This document shows, in pieces, positions 1-9,562 of a stretch of DNA of 64,000 nt. Position 1 is the first letter of the stretch. The number at the start of each line of letters is the position of its first letter. This DNA comes from CAVPTL01 sp963708725 (GTDB taxonomy: Bacteria; Actinomycetota; Thermoleophilia; Gaiellales; JAICJC01). Where the stretch lies: NCBI GenBank assembly GCA_963708725.1, contig CAVPTL010000010.1, positions 62,001 through 126,000 of the forward strand, given 5' to 3'. A program made the position numbers and the translations under genes. The notes beneath the pieces are model-generated. The model was not told the origin of the DNA. It worked only from the letters and a program-made list of their open reading frames with translations, and did no database searches.

Positions 1-2348
1 GCCGCCGCTTTGGCGGCCGCCGGCTTGCGCGTCGTCGTCCGCTTGCGCGGAGCCCGCTTGGCCGGCGCGGGCTTGGCCGGTGCATCCTCAGCCGCCGAAG
101 CGTCGTCGGTCGAGACTGCTTCGGCCGAGACGCCGTCAGGCGCCGGCTCTGAGCCGGCGTCGGCATCAACGGTGCCGTCACCATCCGCACTCGCTGCGGC
201 GGCGCTGCCACCACGGCTACGGCCGCGGCCTCCGCGGCGGCCGCGGCGACGCTTGGTCGCAGTCGGCTCGCCCTCGGTGCTGTCGTCGCCGTCCGCGGTG
301 GAAGATGCCGGGGCATCGTCTTGCGGCGTGTCGGTCGCTGCGTCGCCGTCGCTCGCCGCCGCAGTTGCCGCCTTGGGCTTGCGCGTGCGGGTGCGCTTGG
401 GCTTTGGCTTCTCCTCAGCCTCGGTGCCATCGGCGGGGACAGCCGCCGCGTCGATGACATCGGCGTCACCTTCGGCGCTTGCGGCCTTGGATCGCGACCC
501 GGCGCGCGGCTTCGCCGCAGCCTTTGGCTTGGCGGGCGTGCGCCGCCCGCGCCGCGGCCGCTGCTCGAGTTCGAGCCGCTCACCGATCTCACGGTCAAAC
601 TCCGGCAGCTCCAACCCGCCCGGCTCGACCGGCAGCTCGATCATCTTGGGAGTCGCATCCACGAGGCTCGCAAACGCCATGGTGCGAGTCACCCGGTCGA
701 TCTTCACCCGCAGGTCCTGACCGACATACCCAATCGCTCCACCGATCACGACGGAGTACGCATCAACGTACGCAAGGGCGTCGGTGGTGTTGTACATGTG
801 CGGCTCGGCAATCTTGACCCGCACCATCGCATCCTCCTTGACCGTCGGCTTCCCGGCGAGAATCTCCTCGCGCGAGCCGTCGGCGATCACATCGATCTCG
901 TCGAGTGCGAGGTGTGAATGGGGCTCGAGCGAGTAGTACTTGCCGGTATCGCGCTCGAGCTCCAGGAGCTTGGCCCCACCAGGGCCGACCAGGAGCGACG
1001 CCACCTTGGAGTTGACCTTGATCAGGAATGCCTCGGAGCTCGAGGCACGGGCGAGTTTTCGCAGCCGCCGTTCGGCCTCCACCGCCATCGTGTCCTCGCT
1101 CAGCACCACACCCTCGCCGCCACAGGTCGGGCACGTGCGAGTGAGAATCTCACGCACACCCTCGGTCACGTTCTGACGCGTCATCTCGACCAGGCCCAGC
1201 GGCGAGATCTCAACCAGATAGGTCTTGGTGCGATCCTTCTCGAGCTCGGCTTGCATCACCTTCAGCACTTCGGTGCGGTTCTTGTGAGAGGACATGTCGA
1301 TGAAGTCGACGACGATGATGCCGCCGATATCGCGCAGCCGAAGCTGTCGAATCACCTCGCGCGCCGCCTCGATGTTGTTGCGCGTGATTGTGTCCTCGAG
1401 CCGTCCGCCGCCGCCGACAAAGCGCCCGGTATTGACATCGATGACCGTGAACGCCTCGGCGAAGTCGAACAGCAGATAGCCGCCGGAGGGCAGGTCGACC
1501 CGCCGGTTGAGGGTGGATCGAATCGCGGCATCGACACCGTGGGCCTCGAACAGTGGTGTGGCCTCGGAGTAGAGCTCGATCCGGTCGACAAACTCCGGCT
1601 GGGTGGTGCGCACCCAGCCGAGGATCCGCCGATACTGGCGCTCGGAATCGACAATCACCTTGTCGACGTTTCGCGCGAGCAGGTCGCGAATCACCCGCAA
1701 CGAGAGGTCGGCCTCGGCGTGAATCAGGGTGGGAGCCTTTGCCCCTGCGACGCGGGCGTGGACATGGGCCCACAGGTGTCGCAAGAACCGCAGGTCGCGT
1801 TCCAGGTCATCCTCGGTCGCACCGGCGGCTGCCGTGCGCACGATGATGCCCACGTCCTTGGCCTCGAGCTTTCGGGCGGCGTCTCGCAGCCGGTCGCGCT
1901 CGCCGTCGGGAAGCCGGCGGCTGACGCCAGAGCCCTCGCCGTCGGGCGACAGCACCAGGAAGCGGCCGGCCAGCGACAGCTCCATGGTTACCCGTGCGCC
2001 CTTCGTGCCCATCGGATCCTTGATCACCTGCACCAGCACCTGCTGTCCCGGCTTCAGGAGATCCTGAATCCGGCGCTTGCGCCGTTCCTTGGTGTCGAGC
2101 CCCGGGAGCACCACGTCGTCCTGGTGCAGAAAACAGTTCTTGGGAAGGCCGATGTCGACGAACGCGGCCTCCATCCCCGGCAGCACGTTGTCCACCTTGC
2201 CGAGATAGATGTTGCCGACCAGCGAGCCCTTGCCGCGGCGCTCGATCAGCGCTTCGACGGTGTGGCCCTCCTCGAGCACGGCGACGCGTAGCTCCGAGAG
2301 GTCGACGGAAATCAGGATGGTCTTGGTTTGGTTTGAGATAAGTGTCAC
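1..2348 (-). CDS. rng: Ribonuclease E/G family endoribonuclease (3' end outside window)
   Basis: Endoribonuclease of the RNase E/G family, acting in mRNA decay and rRNA processing. About 782 codons are visible without a stop; the C-terminus lies beyond the window edge. The GTG start overlaps the upstream TGA as GTGA. An S1 domain (about residues 30-125, VGNIYLGKVDNVLPG) precedes the catalytic core, which has both metal-binding Asp motifs (FTVIDVNTGRF and VVDFIDM, the latter near residue 348) and the Zn-link CPTCGG near 405. The short N-terminus is RNase G-like, but from about residue 590 a Lys/Arg/Ala-rich low-complexity tail runs to the edge, as in RNase E. The choice between rne and rng is therefore open. 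Linkage to the mre genes matches the mreBCD-maf-rng order of E. coli. Confidence 0.93.
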   Translation of the reverse strand, partial: MTLISNQTKTILISVDLSELRVAVLEEGHTVEALIERRGKGSLVGNIYLGKVDNVLPGMEAAFVDIGLPKNCFLHQDDVVLPGLDTKERRKRRIQDLLKPGQQVLVQVIKDPMGTKGARVTMELSLAGRFLVLSPDGEGSGVSRRLPDGERDRLRDAARKLEAKDVGIIVRTAAAGATEDDLERDLRFLRHLWAHVHARVAGAKAPTLIHAEADLSLRVIRDLLARNVDKVIVDSERQYRRILGWVRTTQPEFVDRIELYSEATPLFEAHGVDAAIRSTLNRRVDLPSGGYLLFDFAEAFTVIDVNTGRFVGGGGRLEDTITRNNIEAAREVIRQLRLRDIGGIIVVDFIDMSSHKNRTEVLKVMQAELEKDRTKTYLVEISPLGLVEMTRQNVTEGVREILTRTCPTCGGEGVVLSEDTMAVEAERRLRKLARASSSEAFLIKVNSKVASLLVGPGGAKLLELERDTGKYYSLEPHSHLALDEIDVIADGSREEILAGKPTVKEDAMVRVKIAEPHMYNTTDALAYVDAYSVVIGGAIGYVGQDLRVKIDRVTRTMAFASLVDATPKMIELPVEPGGLELPEFDREIGERLELEQRPRRGRRTPAKPKAAAKPRAGSRSKAASAEGDADVIDAAAVPADGTEAEEKPKPKRTRTRKPKAATAAASDGDAATDTPQDDAPASSTADGDDSTEGEPTATKRRRGRRGGRGRSRGGSAAAASADGDGTVDADAGSEPAPDGVSAEAVSTDDASAAEDAPAKPAPAKRAPRKRTTTRKPAAAKAA

Positions 2349-2992
2349 TCAGTTACTCCTACCGGCCGGTCGCGCAGCGAAATCTCGGTGCGCACCAGGC
2401 GGTTGATGGTTGGGGTCGCGCCGAGAGTGGCTGCGACCGCTTGAACAACTTCCTCGGGACGGGCACTGCCCGTCTCGGTCGGCACGAGCTCGAATACGAG
2501 CCGGCCTGGCTCGGTCGCCACGCTGGCGCACGAGCTTTTGACATTCACGTGTTTGTCCGGCTTGTCCGGAATCACGCGGGTAACCATCGCCTCGGGAGCC
2601 GCGGCGAAAAGGTCAATAGCGGCGGCCCAGTCGACGTCTGAGTCGACCTCCGCCAGGTAGCTCACAGCGCGCACCCGCGAAGCGGCGTGCTTGCCGTGAT
2701 ATTCAGAGACGCCGACGACCGACATGCCGATGGGGAGCTGCGGGCCGAGTCGTTCGGCCACGGTGTCGGGTTCGAACTCACCCACCAGCTCGACGTCAGC
2801 GAGGTCGGCGGCGGACTCCACGCCAACCGCTCGCGGCACCGCCAGTGAGATCACCGGTCGCGGTTTGGGCCCTCGTGAGAGAGCGATATCGAACCCGGCG
2901 CGCCGCAGGGCGGCCAGGAGCGTGTCAACGGTTTCGAGGTGGGACAGGAATCGCGCCCTGCCGGCCACCGCGAACACTATTCGGTAGTTCAA
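2345..2992 (-). CDS. TIGR03936-type radical SAM-linked protein (DUF2344)
   Basis: A 215-residue protein starting MNYRIVFAVAGRARFLSHLE, typical of the DUF2344/TIGR03936 family. In many bacteria this domain is fused to, or encoded next to, a TIGR03960 radical SAM protein, and here it follows one at 28 bp. The family's reaction is not established; a role linked to RNA modification or RNase function is only suggested by its constant neighbourhood with RNase E/G. The start is a TTG at 2992: an in-frame TGA lies just upstream, so no longer form is possible. The Shine-Dalgarno is weak. Its TGA overlaps the GTG of the RNase gene, so the two are probably translationally coupled. Confidence 0.85.
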   Translation of the reverse strand: MNYRIVFAVAGRARFLSHLETVDTLLAALRRAGFDIALSRGPKPRPVISLAVPRAVGVESAADLADVELVGEFEPDTVAERLGPQLPIGMSVVGVSEYHGKHAASRVRAVSYLAEVDSDVDWAAAIDLFAAAPEAMVTRVIPDKPDKHVNVKSSCASVATEPGRLVFELVPTETGSARPEEVVQAVAATLGATPTINRLVRTEISLRDRPVGVTE

Positions 2993-3020
2993 CGATCAAT
3001 CTCAATTCTTTCGGCACGCC

Positions 3021-4787
3021 TCAGCGCACCAACCTGTTGCGAACGGGTCCGAAGCAGGCTCCGCAATCAATGCAACCGTCCCACCGGCAATCACCGGTGG
3101 CGACGGCGGCGCGGCTCTGCCCCCACTCGTCCAGCAAGAACTCTTTGGAGACGCCGGACTGCACGTGATCCCACGGCAGCGTGTCCCACTCTCCAAACTC
3201 TCGTGTCGCCTGCTCATCGATCGACGAGCCGGCGCTTGCAAACGCACTCTCCCAGGCCGGTCCCTGGTACATCTCCGTCCACGCATCGAAGCGAGCGCCG
3301 CTCCTCCACGCCGACTCGATCACATCGGCCAAGCTCTCGTCTCCGCGGGCCAGCGCACCTTCGAGCATCGAGGTGCGCAAATCGTGGAGCGACAGCCGAA
3401 TCTGCTTGGTCGGCATCGCCCGGCGCATGTACGCCTGCTTGGCGGCCAACTGCTCGCGGGCTTCCATGCCCTCCCACTGGAACGGGGTGTGAGGCTTGGG
3501 CACGAAGTTCGAGACACTCACGTGCACATTGAAACGCCCACCGTTGGTGACCCGCCGGCCGATCTCGCGAGCCTTGATGCCAAGGTCGACGATGCCCTGT
3601 ACCTCGGCATGCGTCTCGCGGGGCAACCCGATCATGAAATACAGCTTGACGCTGCGATATCCGGCGGTGAACGCAGCCTCGATCGCGTTTTCGATCATCT
3701 CGTCGGTGAGCGTCTTACAGATGATGTCGCGCATCCTCTGAGTCGCCGCCTCGGGGGCAAGCGTGATCGAACTCTGACGAGCGTTGGCTGCAGCTGTGAG
3801 GGCCACCGGGCCGGTATCGACACGATTGGAGGGCAACGAGAGATGCAGGTTTGGCATCCGCTCCTTGATTCCCTCGATCGCGGGGATGACGTCGGTGTAG
3901 TCGCTGGTTGCGAGTGATGTCAGCGACAGCTCGTCATAGCCGGTGCAGCCCAGCTGCTTCAATCCGGCCTCGATCACCTGCTCGGCGGGGCGCTCACGAA
4001 CCGGCCGATACCAGGTACCGGCATGACAGAAACGGCACCCGCGGGTACAGCCGCGCATCACCTCGACCGAGGCCCTCGCGAAGATCGCCGACGAATACGG
4101 AACGACCACGGAAGTCGGCTGGGTTTCGATCCCGAACTCGGTGTAGATGGCGCGCTTGACCGTATGCCGGGATCGATCGGGGAAATACAGGTACGGGTTG
4201 CCTGCCAGCGCCTCGAGCCGAGCGGCTCGGGTCGGGTGGGCGAGCACAACGTCCAGCACCTGCTCGAATGCCTCTTCCGATTCACCCATGAAGATCGCAT
4301 CGAAGAAGGGTGAGAGCGGAGCCGGGTTGGACGCGCTCGGGCCGCCCGCCACCACGATCGGATCACCTTCACCGCGGTCGGCTGCCCGCAGCGGAATCTG
4401 GGCGAGGTCGAGCACCTCGAGCACGTTTGAGTAGGTCAGTTCGGCCTGGAGCGTGATCCCGAGCAGATCGGCTTCGCGCACCGGCCGCCACGACTCGAGC
4501 AAGAACAGCGGAATGCCTTCCCGACGCATCGCATCTGCCATGTCGGGCCACGGGCAGTAGACCCGCTCCGCGGCGACCTGGGGCCTGCGGTTGACCTGCT
4601 GATACAGGATCTGCAAGGCCTGATTTGAGATACCGACCTCGTAGGCATCGGGGTAACACAGCGCCACCAACGCAGTCGCGTCGCGCTTTCGTACCTCGTT
4701 CGCCTCGCCGCCGATATACCGTGATGGACGACGCACAGATTCGAGCACAGACTCGATCTTTTGGTCCATCACTGAGGGGTTCGGCAT
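3021..4787 (-). CDS. TIGR03960-type B12-binding/radical SAM protein
   Basis: A 588-residue radical SAM protein. An N-terminal region (PSRYIGGEANEV, then a B12-binding-like Rossmann part to about residue 200) precedes the 4Fe-4S site CTRGCRFC in the CxxxCxxC pattern. The radical SAM barrel follows, and the C-terminus carries a second Cys cluster (CRWDGCIDCGACF). This is the usual architecture of TIGR03960 proteins, whose substrate is unknown. It lies between the DUF697 gene (21 bp upstream) and the DUF2344 partner (28 bp downstream), so one transcript is likely. The ATG at 4787 has no clear Shine-Dalgarno; a second ATG at 4769 is possible. The family call is firm, the function is not known. 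Confidence 0.88.
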   Translation of the reverse strand: MPNPSVMDQKIESVLESVRRPSRYIGGEANEVRKRDATALVALCYPDAYEVGISNQALQILYQQVNRRPQVAAERVYCPWPDMADAMRREGIPLFLLESWRPVREADLLGITLQAELTYSNVLEVLDLAQIPLRAADRGEGDPIVVAGGPSASNPAPLSPFFDAIFMGESEEAFEQVLDVVLAHPTRAARLEALAGNPYLYFPDRSRHTVKRAIYTEFGIETQPTSVVVPYSSAIFARASVEVMRGCTRGCRFCHAGTWYRPVRERPAEQVIEAGLKQLGCTGYDELSLTSLATSDYTDVIPAIEGIKERMPNLHLSLPSNRVDTGPVALTAAANARQSSITLAPEAATQRMRDIICKTLTDEMIENAIEAAFTAGYRSVKLYFMIGLPRETHAEVQGIVDLGIKAREIGRRVTNGGRFNVHVSVSNFVPKPHTPFQWEGMEAREQLAAKQAYMRRAMPTKQIRLSLHDLRTSMLEGALARGDESLADVIESAWRSGARFDAWTEMYQGPAWESAFASAGSSIDEQATREFGEWDTLPWDHVQSGVSKEFLLDEWGQSRAAVATGDCRWDGCIDCGACFGPVRNRLVR

Positions 4788-4808
4788 CTGTGGATGGTAC
4801 CGCAGGCC

Positions 4809-5744
4809 TCAACCACGCAAATCTTCGACCCGCGTGCGCAGGTTCGAGAGATCCGCGACGGCGCCACGCTCGAAGTACTCCTGGGCGGCCTTGCCGATGG
4901 CCCGCGTCCCCGAGTACGCGACCGCGCCCTTCACCATCCAACCGGCGATTGGCACGAAGTCGAGCAGCTCGCGGGCAATCGTCCTCAGGCCGAAACCAGC
5001 GCCCACCACGCCGGCCAGCTCGACGGCGCGATCCGGCCCCAGCTCGTGTCCGTAGCACGCGGCGATCTGCATCACCAGTCGCAGCTCGAGCGCAGTCAGC
5101 ACCGGCATGTCGACCCCGGGGATCCACACGGCGGCCGCCACCAGCCCATTCTGCTTCGCTGCCTTGTCGATCAGCCCCTCGATCACGATCGGCCGGATCG
5201 CCGGCAGTCGCGCGGCCAAGCCGGCCGCGGCATCGCCCGCCATGTCGACCACGGTGTGGCGCAGGCGTTGATCGGGAAACTGCCCGCCGCGGGAGCCGAT
5301 CACGCCTTCCGGTGTGATCCCCCGACGCCTCGCGGCGTCGAGTAACGCCTCGCCGGGAATGTCGAGCCCCTCCAATACCACCACGACCGGGCGCTCACTG
5401 GCAGCCACCACATCGAGGTCGTCGCGCGTCTCCTGGTCGAGGCTGGTCGCAACCTCTCCGGCATAGACCACCACGGCCGCCTCGGCCAGACGCTCGGAGT
5501 CCTCGGCCCGCAATCGCCTGAGCGCAAACGCCTGAACGAGGTTCTCATCACCGCCACCCTCCAGCAGTGTCGCTCGGGCCTTGGCCGCCGGCCCCGGCCG
5601 CCCGCACACCAGCACGGGGCGTGACGTGTCGACGCCTTCGCGCACATCGCGGATCACCCCGACCGCGGTTTGCAGCGTCCCGATGGCAGCTCGCTTGGGC
5701 GAAGGCTCTCGCTGCTTGGTCTCGAGTGTTTCGTGGAGGCTCAT
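4809..5744 (-). CDS. DUF697 domain protein downstream of rodA
   Basis: A 311-residue protein. The first 200 residues are Ala/Val-rich and Rossmann-like (PVLVCGRPGPAAKAR; AAVVVYAGEVATSL) but lack a full GTPase P-loop. The C-terminal part, about 200-290, matches DUF697 (ALELRLVMQIAACYGHELG; AYSGTRAIGKAAQEYFERG), a domain found in YcjF-like membrane proteins and at the end of some Era-like GTPases. Two weakly hydrophobic stretches may touch the membrane. Its ATG overlaps the rodA stop as ATGA, so it is part of the mre-rod operon. It might be a degenerate GTPase working with the elongation machinery; that is inference from position only. Confidence 0.75.
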   Translation of the reverse strand: MSLHETLETKQREPSPKRAAIGTLQTAVGVIRDVREGVDTSRPVLVCGRPGPAAKARATLLEGGGDENLVQAFALRRLRAEDSERLAEAAVVVYAGEVATSLDQETRDDLDVVAASERPVVVVLEGLDIPGEALLDAARRRGITPEGVIGSRGGQFPDQRLRHTVVDMAGDAAAGLAARLPAIRPIVIEGLIDKAAKQNGLVAAAVWIPGVDMPVLTALELRLVMQIAACYGHELGPDRAVELAGVVGAGFGLRTIARELLDFVPIAGWMVKGAVAYSGTRAIGKAAQEYFERGAVADLSNLRTRVEDLRG

Positions 5745-6901
5745 GCCAGCCGAGGCGGGTCGTCAGGGATCGAGGCGTGAACGTGGATGGCCTGCAGCAC
5801 GCCGATCGACATCAAGCCCACCAGGATGTGTGAACCGCCAAAGCTCATGAAGGGCAGCGGAATGCCGGTGATCGGTGCCAGTCCGATGGTCATGCCGATG
5901 TTGATGAAGATCTGGAAGGTCAACGCACTCACAATACCCGCCGCGACCAGGCTGCCGAACGTCGATCTCGAGAGCGTGATCACCTTGAGCCCCCGCCACA
6001 GCAGAAGCGCATAGAGGGCGATCAGCCACACCGAGCCGAGGAACCCACGCTCCTCCCCCACCACCGCGAACACAAAGTCGGTCGAGTGCTCCGGCAAATA
6101 GCCGAGCTTCGTCTGAGTCGCGCCGGCCGCGCCGGTACCGGCGGGGCCGCCGTGGGAGATCGCGATCAGCGACTGCCGCAGGTGGTAGCTGTCCTGCTGG
6201 TTTTGGTTGGGATTCAGAAACGCCGTCCAGCGATCGCGCTGGTACTTCTGGAGCACCTGCACCCCCACCCCCGGAAGAATCGAGAACACCAGTGCGATCG
6301 AGAGTCCCAGCGCCACCCCCATGTACACGAAATGGCGCCACGGAGCTCCGAACACGAACAGCATTCCCATGGTCACGGTGACCAGCACGAGCGTGGTTCC
6401 GAAGTCCGGCTCGAGGAACACGAGCAGCGCCGGGAGACCGATGAAGCCGATTGCAATCCAGGTCAGCCGGGTGGGTGATACCAACCCCCGCCGGGCGGCG
6501 AGTACCGAGGCCAGCCCGACGATCAGAAACAGCTTGGCAAACTCCGACGGCTGAAACTGGAACGGCCCCAGGGAGATCCACCGAGTACCGCCCTGAACCG
6601 TGGTTCCCAGGACCAGCACGATCCCGGTGGTCAGCAACACGAAGCCGTACAACGGCCACGCCAGCCGGCGCAGAAACCGGGGCGGGATCGCGGCGATGAT
6701 CAAAAGCGCCACCCAACCCACCGCCATGTACACGATCTGATGCTTGTACAACGATCCGGGGTCGGTGCGGGTGGCGTTTCGCAGGATCCAGAGGCCAAAT
6801 GCGCAGATCGAGGCGGTGGTGGCGAGCATCACGTAGTCGAGGTGGCGGAAGTAGTTGCGAACCGGCGTCTGGTTCTCGGAGCGGGTGCGGTTGGCGAGCA
6901 T
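5741..6901 (-). CDS. rodA: Rod-shape peptidoglycan glycosyltransferase RodA (SEDS family)
   Basis: A 386-residue SEDS glycosyltransferase that polymerises lipid II for lateral wall growth together with PBP2. About ten membrane segments are visible. Conserved SEDS blocks are present: FQFQPSEFAKLFLI, the long periplasmic loop PEHSTDFVFAVVGEE, and the C-terminal ITGIPLPFMSFGGSHI. I chose the ATG at 6901, which shares one base with the stop of mrdA (TGATG); a longer reading frame upstream is only overlap with mrdA. The cognate PBP2 directly upstream makes this the elongasome pair rather than FtsW. Confidence 0.95.
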   Translation of the reverse strand: MLANRTRSENQTPVRNYFRHLDYVMLATTASICAFGLWILRNATRTDPGSLYKHQIVYMAVGWVALLIIAAIPPRFLRRLAWPLYGFVLLTTGIVLVLGTTVQGGTRWISLGPFQFQPSEFAKLFLIVGLASVLAARRGLVSPTRLTWIAIGFIGLPALLVFLEPDFGTTLVLVTVTMGMLFVFGAPWRHFVYMGVALGLSIALVFSILPGVGVQVLQKYQRDRWTAFLNPNQNQQDSYHLRQSLIAISHGGPAGTGAAGATQTKLGYLPEHSTDFVFAVVGEERGFLGSVWLIALYALLLWRGLKVITLSRSTFGSLVAAGIVSALTFQIFINIGMTIGLAPITGIPLPFMSFGGSHILVGLMSIGVLQAIHVHASIPDDPPRLA

Positions 6902-9018
6902 CAGCGCACCTGATCCGCGGTTGACGGCGGGGTCACGTCGGTGACCTTCTGGTGGAAGTACTTCTGGAACACCTGGAGTGCCGCGGGCGCCGCCGCAACG
7001 CCGCCGTGGCCGCCGTTTCGGATCATCGCGACGACCACGATCTTCTTGGTGCCATCCGAAGCCCAGCCTGACCACCAGGCATCGTCGGGTGCGTCGGGCG
7101 TCGACTTGGTCTGGGCCGTGCCGGTTTTGCCCCAGACGTCGAACGGCGTCCCGTCGTAGGTGCCAAAGACCGCACCGGAGGTGCCGTCCGAATCGTGGGT
7201 GGCGCCATGCAGCCCATCCGTCACCTCGGTGATGAACTCCGGGCTCAGATGGAGGTTTCGGATCGGATGGGTGTTGGCCCGTCGTACCACGGCGTTGTCA
7301 TTGGCGGGATCGAGAATCGAATCGACCACGTGAGGACGCACGATCTTGCCGCCGTTGGCGATGGCGGAGTACGCGACAGCCTCCTGCAGTGGAGTCACCA
7401 GCAGATAGCCCTGGCCAATCGCCATGTTGATGTCGTCGCCCGGGTTCCACGTCTTTTGGATGACCGCATCGTTGGGGGTCACCACCAGGCCACACGAGTT
7501 GATGTAGTGATTCTTCTTCTTGCCGGCTCTGATGCACGGCAGGTTGTGGAGCTTGTAGGAGCGGTCGGGAACCACGCCGGCGGAGCTCAGCAGGTCGAAC
7601 CCGGCGGGGGCCAACCCGAACCCGAACTTGCGAAGAGTGCGCTGGAACGACTCGTCGTGGCCGTCGGACGACTGATACTTGCCGTAGAACGCGTCACCGA
7701 CGCGGTAGAAAAACGTGTCGCACGAGATCGTCAGCGCGCGTGAGAGGCCGATGTATCCGGCAGCCGGGCCGTAATTGTGGAAAACGGTGCCGCCGCGGTC
7801 GTGGCTGAGCGGGGCCGTGTACGTGCTGCTACACAGAAGCTGGCTGGCGGGCCCGAGGATATTGGCATTCCAGGCGGCCGCGGCCGTGAACGGCTTGAAC
7901 GTCGATCCCGCTGGGAACTGTCCCGACACCGCCTCATCCAGGAGCGGTGAGGGCAGACTCTGATCCCTGCTGACGGCCGCCGCCTTCTTCAACACCGCAG
8001 CCTGGCCCTTGTACGGAGGCACCCAGATGCTGGGCTTGTAGTTCGGAAGAGTGGCCTGGGCCAGGATCGCACCGGTATCGGGGTTGATCGCCACGATCGC
8101 ACCGGCGTCGGCGGCATACGAGCCGTTTGCATGGGCCACGTTGATGCCGTGCTGGATCGCCTGCTCGGCGACCTTCTGGAGACCGCTGTCAATGGTGAGC
8201 TTGATCGTCGACCCTTGTTGGGCCGGCGCCGCCAGATACGAGCGCCCGACCGGAGTTCCGCTGGCGTCGAACACCTGGGCCACCTTGCCGTCGGTGCCGC
8301 GCAGATAGCGGTCATAGGTCAGCTCCACCCCACCCTGTCCCATCGTGCCGGTGCGCGGCAGATAGCGAGGACGGTTGAAGCGGCTGTGCAGCCACTCCTT
8401 GGTGATGGGACCGACGTGGCCGAGCACGTTCGCTGCGGAATCGGCGCTGGGCATGTACTCGCGCTGGTAGGTGGCGATGAACTCGACGCCCGGGTACTGC
8501 CCAAACCGCTCCTTGACGTACTCGACCTCGGGTTTGGTGACGGCTGCCGACAACACCACCGGATGGCCGTGGTTCTGCTTCTGCCCGCGCCAGTACTGGG
8601 TGACGATCCCCTCCGGCCCTTTGAACGGCACCTGAAGCACGTTTGCCAGCCGAAACATGACCGCGCATCCGGGCTCGGCACCCAACCCCTGGGGATGGTG
8701 CTTGTTGATGCCCTTGCAGTCGATCGGGGCGGGCAGCGTCCCCGGGTTGAGCTGAACCGCGAGCGTCGCGGTGTTGGTCACCATCACCTTGCCCTGATCG
8801 TCCAGAACGAGCCCGCGTTCGGCGGGGAGCACCGAGTAGCGCGTGTTCTGCGCGGCGGCGGCGATGTACTGGTCGGCGTGAAGAATCTGGAGCGCCCACA
8901 GGCGGGTCACCAGAACACCGAGGAGCACCGCGGCGATGATCCCAAGGGCGGCCGCCCGCAGGGCCAGGGGCAGGGGCTCGGGCTCGAGTTCGCGCCTAGG
9001 CGGTGGCGATTCCAGCAT
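6901..9018 (-). CDS. mrdA: Penicillin-binding protein 2, peptidoglycan DD-transpeptidase
   Basis: Class B PBP of 705 residues that cross-links peptidoglycan in the elongation complex. One N-terminal membrane anchor (about residues 20-42) is followed by the PBP dimerisation region and the transpeptidase domain. The three catalytic motifs are visible: STFK near residue 374, SCD near 431, and KTGTAQ near 633. The ATG lies 23 bases inside the end of mreD, and its stop overlaps the rodA start, so mreC-mreD-mrdA-rodA form one unit. The length is slightly above the usual 600-650, from insertions in the N-terminal half. Confidence 0.94.
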   Translation of the reverse strand: MLESPPPRRELEPEPLPLALRAAALGIIAAVLLGVLVTRLWALQILHADQYIAAAAQNTRYSVLPAERGLVLDDQGKVMVTNTATLAVQLNPGTLPAPIDCKGINKHHPQGLGAEPGCAVMFRLANVLQVPFKGPEGIVTQYWRGQKQNHGHPVVLSAAVTKPEVEYVKERFGQYPGVEFIATYQREYMPSADSAANVLGHVGPITKEWLHSRFNRPRYLPRTGTMGQGGVELTYDRYLRGTDGKVAQVFDASGTPVGRSYLAAPAQQGSTIKLTIDSGLQKVAEQAIQHGINVAHANGSYAADAGAIVAINPDTGAILAQATLPNYKPSIWVPPYKGQAAVLKKAAAVSRDQSLPSPLLDEAVSGQFPAGSTFKPFTAAAAWNANILGPASQLLCSSTYTAPLSHDRGGTVFHNYGPAAGYIGLSRALTISCDTFFYRVGDAFYGKYQSSDGHDESFQRTLRKFGFGLAPAGFDLLSSAGVVPDRSYKLHNLPCIRAGKKKNHYINSCGLVVTPNDAVIQKTWNPGDDINMAIGQGYLLVTPLQEAVAYSAIANGGKIVRPHVVDSILDPANDNAVVRRANTHPIRNLHLSPEFITEVTDGLHGATHDSDGTSGAVFGTYDGTPFDVWGKTGTAQTKSTPDAPDDAWWSGWASDGTKKIVVVAMIRNGGHGGVAAAPAALQVFQKYFHQKVTDVTPPSTADQVR

Positions 9019-9562
9019 CTCTCACCGTCCCCTCGGGGAACATCCAGCGCAGGATCGGGGCGAGGATGCATGCCGCCAGCGCAGTCTGGATCACCGAGGG
9101 CAGAATCTGATTCCACCACAGGTAGGTGAGGGCGACGTCGGCTCCCAGCAGCCGATGCAGGATCACGTTTCCGATCTGGACGCCGAGCGTTGCCGCGATC
9201 ACCCACGGCACCAGCCGAAACGAGCTGGTGGGCCGATGGGGCGGGACGACCATCGATGAGGTCGTTTCATCGGGGTGCGACGCGCGGGCCACGAGCGCGG
9301 CCGTGAGCACGTACAGCAGTGACGCGGTGCCCAGGGGCACGAACACCATCGCGTTGAGGAGCAGGCCCCCGCAGAAACCGGTGACCGCAGCCATCACCGA
9401 TCCGCGCCACAGCGCCAGGGCGACCACGACCACCAACACCAGGTCGGGGCCAGAGCCGTAGGGCATCAGGCCGGGGGCGGTCGAGAGTTGGAAAAGCGCG
9501 AGCACGAACACGAGCGGCACGATCTTGAGGGTGTCCCAAAGTGTGGCTGACACCGGTGTCAC
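8996..9562 (-). CDS. mreD: Rod shape-determining protein MreD
   Basis: A 188-residue integral membrane protein with about five hydrophobic segments (LVFVLALFQLSTAPGL; DLVLVVVVALALWRG; GLLLNAMVFVPLGTASLLY). MreD is poorly conserved in sequence and is identified here by size, hydrophobicity and position between mreC and mrdA. It belongs to the MreBCD-RodA-PBP2 elongation complex. The start is a GTG that overlaps the mreC stop (GTGA). Confidence 0.87.
   Translation of the reverse strand: MTPVSATLWDTLKIVPLVFVLALFQLSTAPGLMPYGSGPDLVLVVVVALALWRGSVMAAVTGFCGGLLLNAMVFVPLGTASLLYVLTAALVARASHPDETTSSMVVPPHRPTSSFRLVPWVIAATLGVQIGNVILHRLLGADVALTYLWWNQILPSVIQTALAACILAPILRWMFPEGTVRDAGIATA

Noticed and set aside
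918..2291. Long plus-strand open frame opposite the RNase E/G gene
   Set aside because: It is the mirror of the nuclease coding sequence in GC-rich DNA; the minus-strand frame has clear catalytic motifs.
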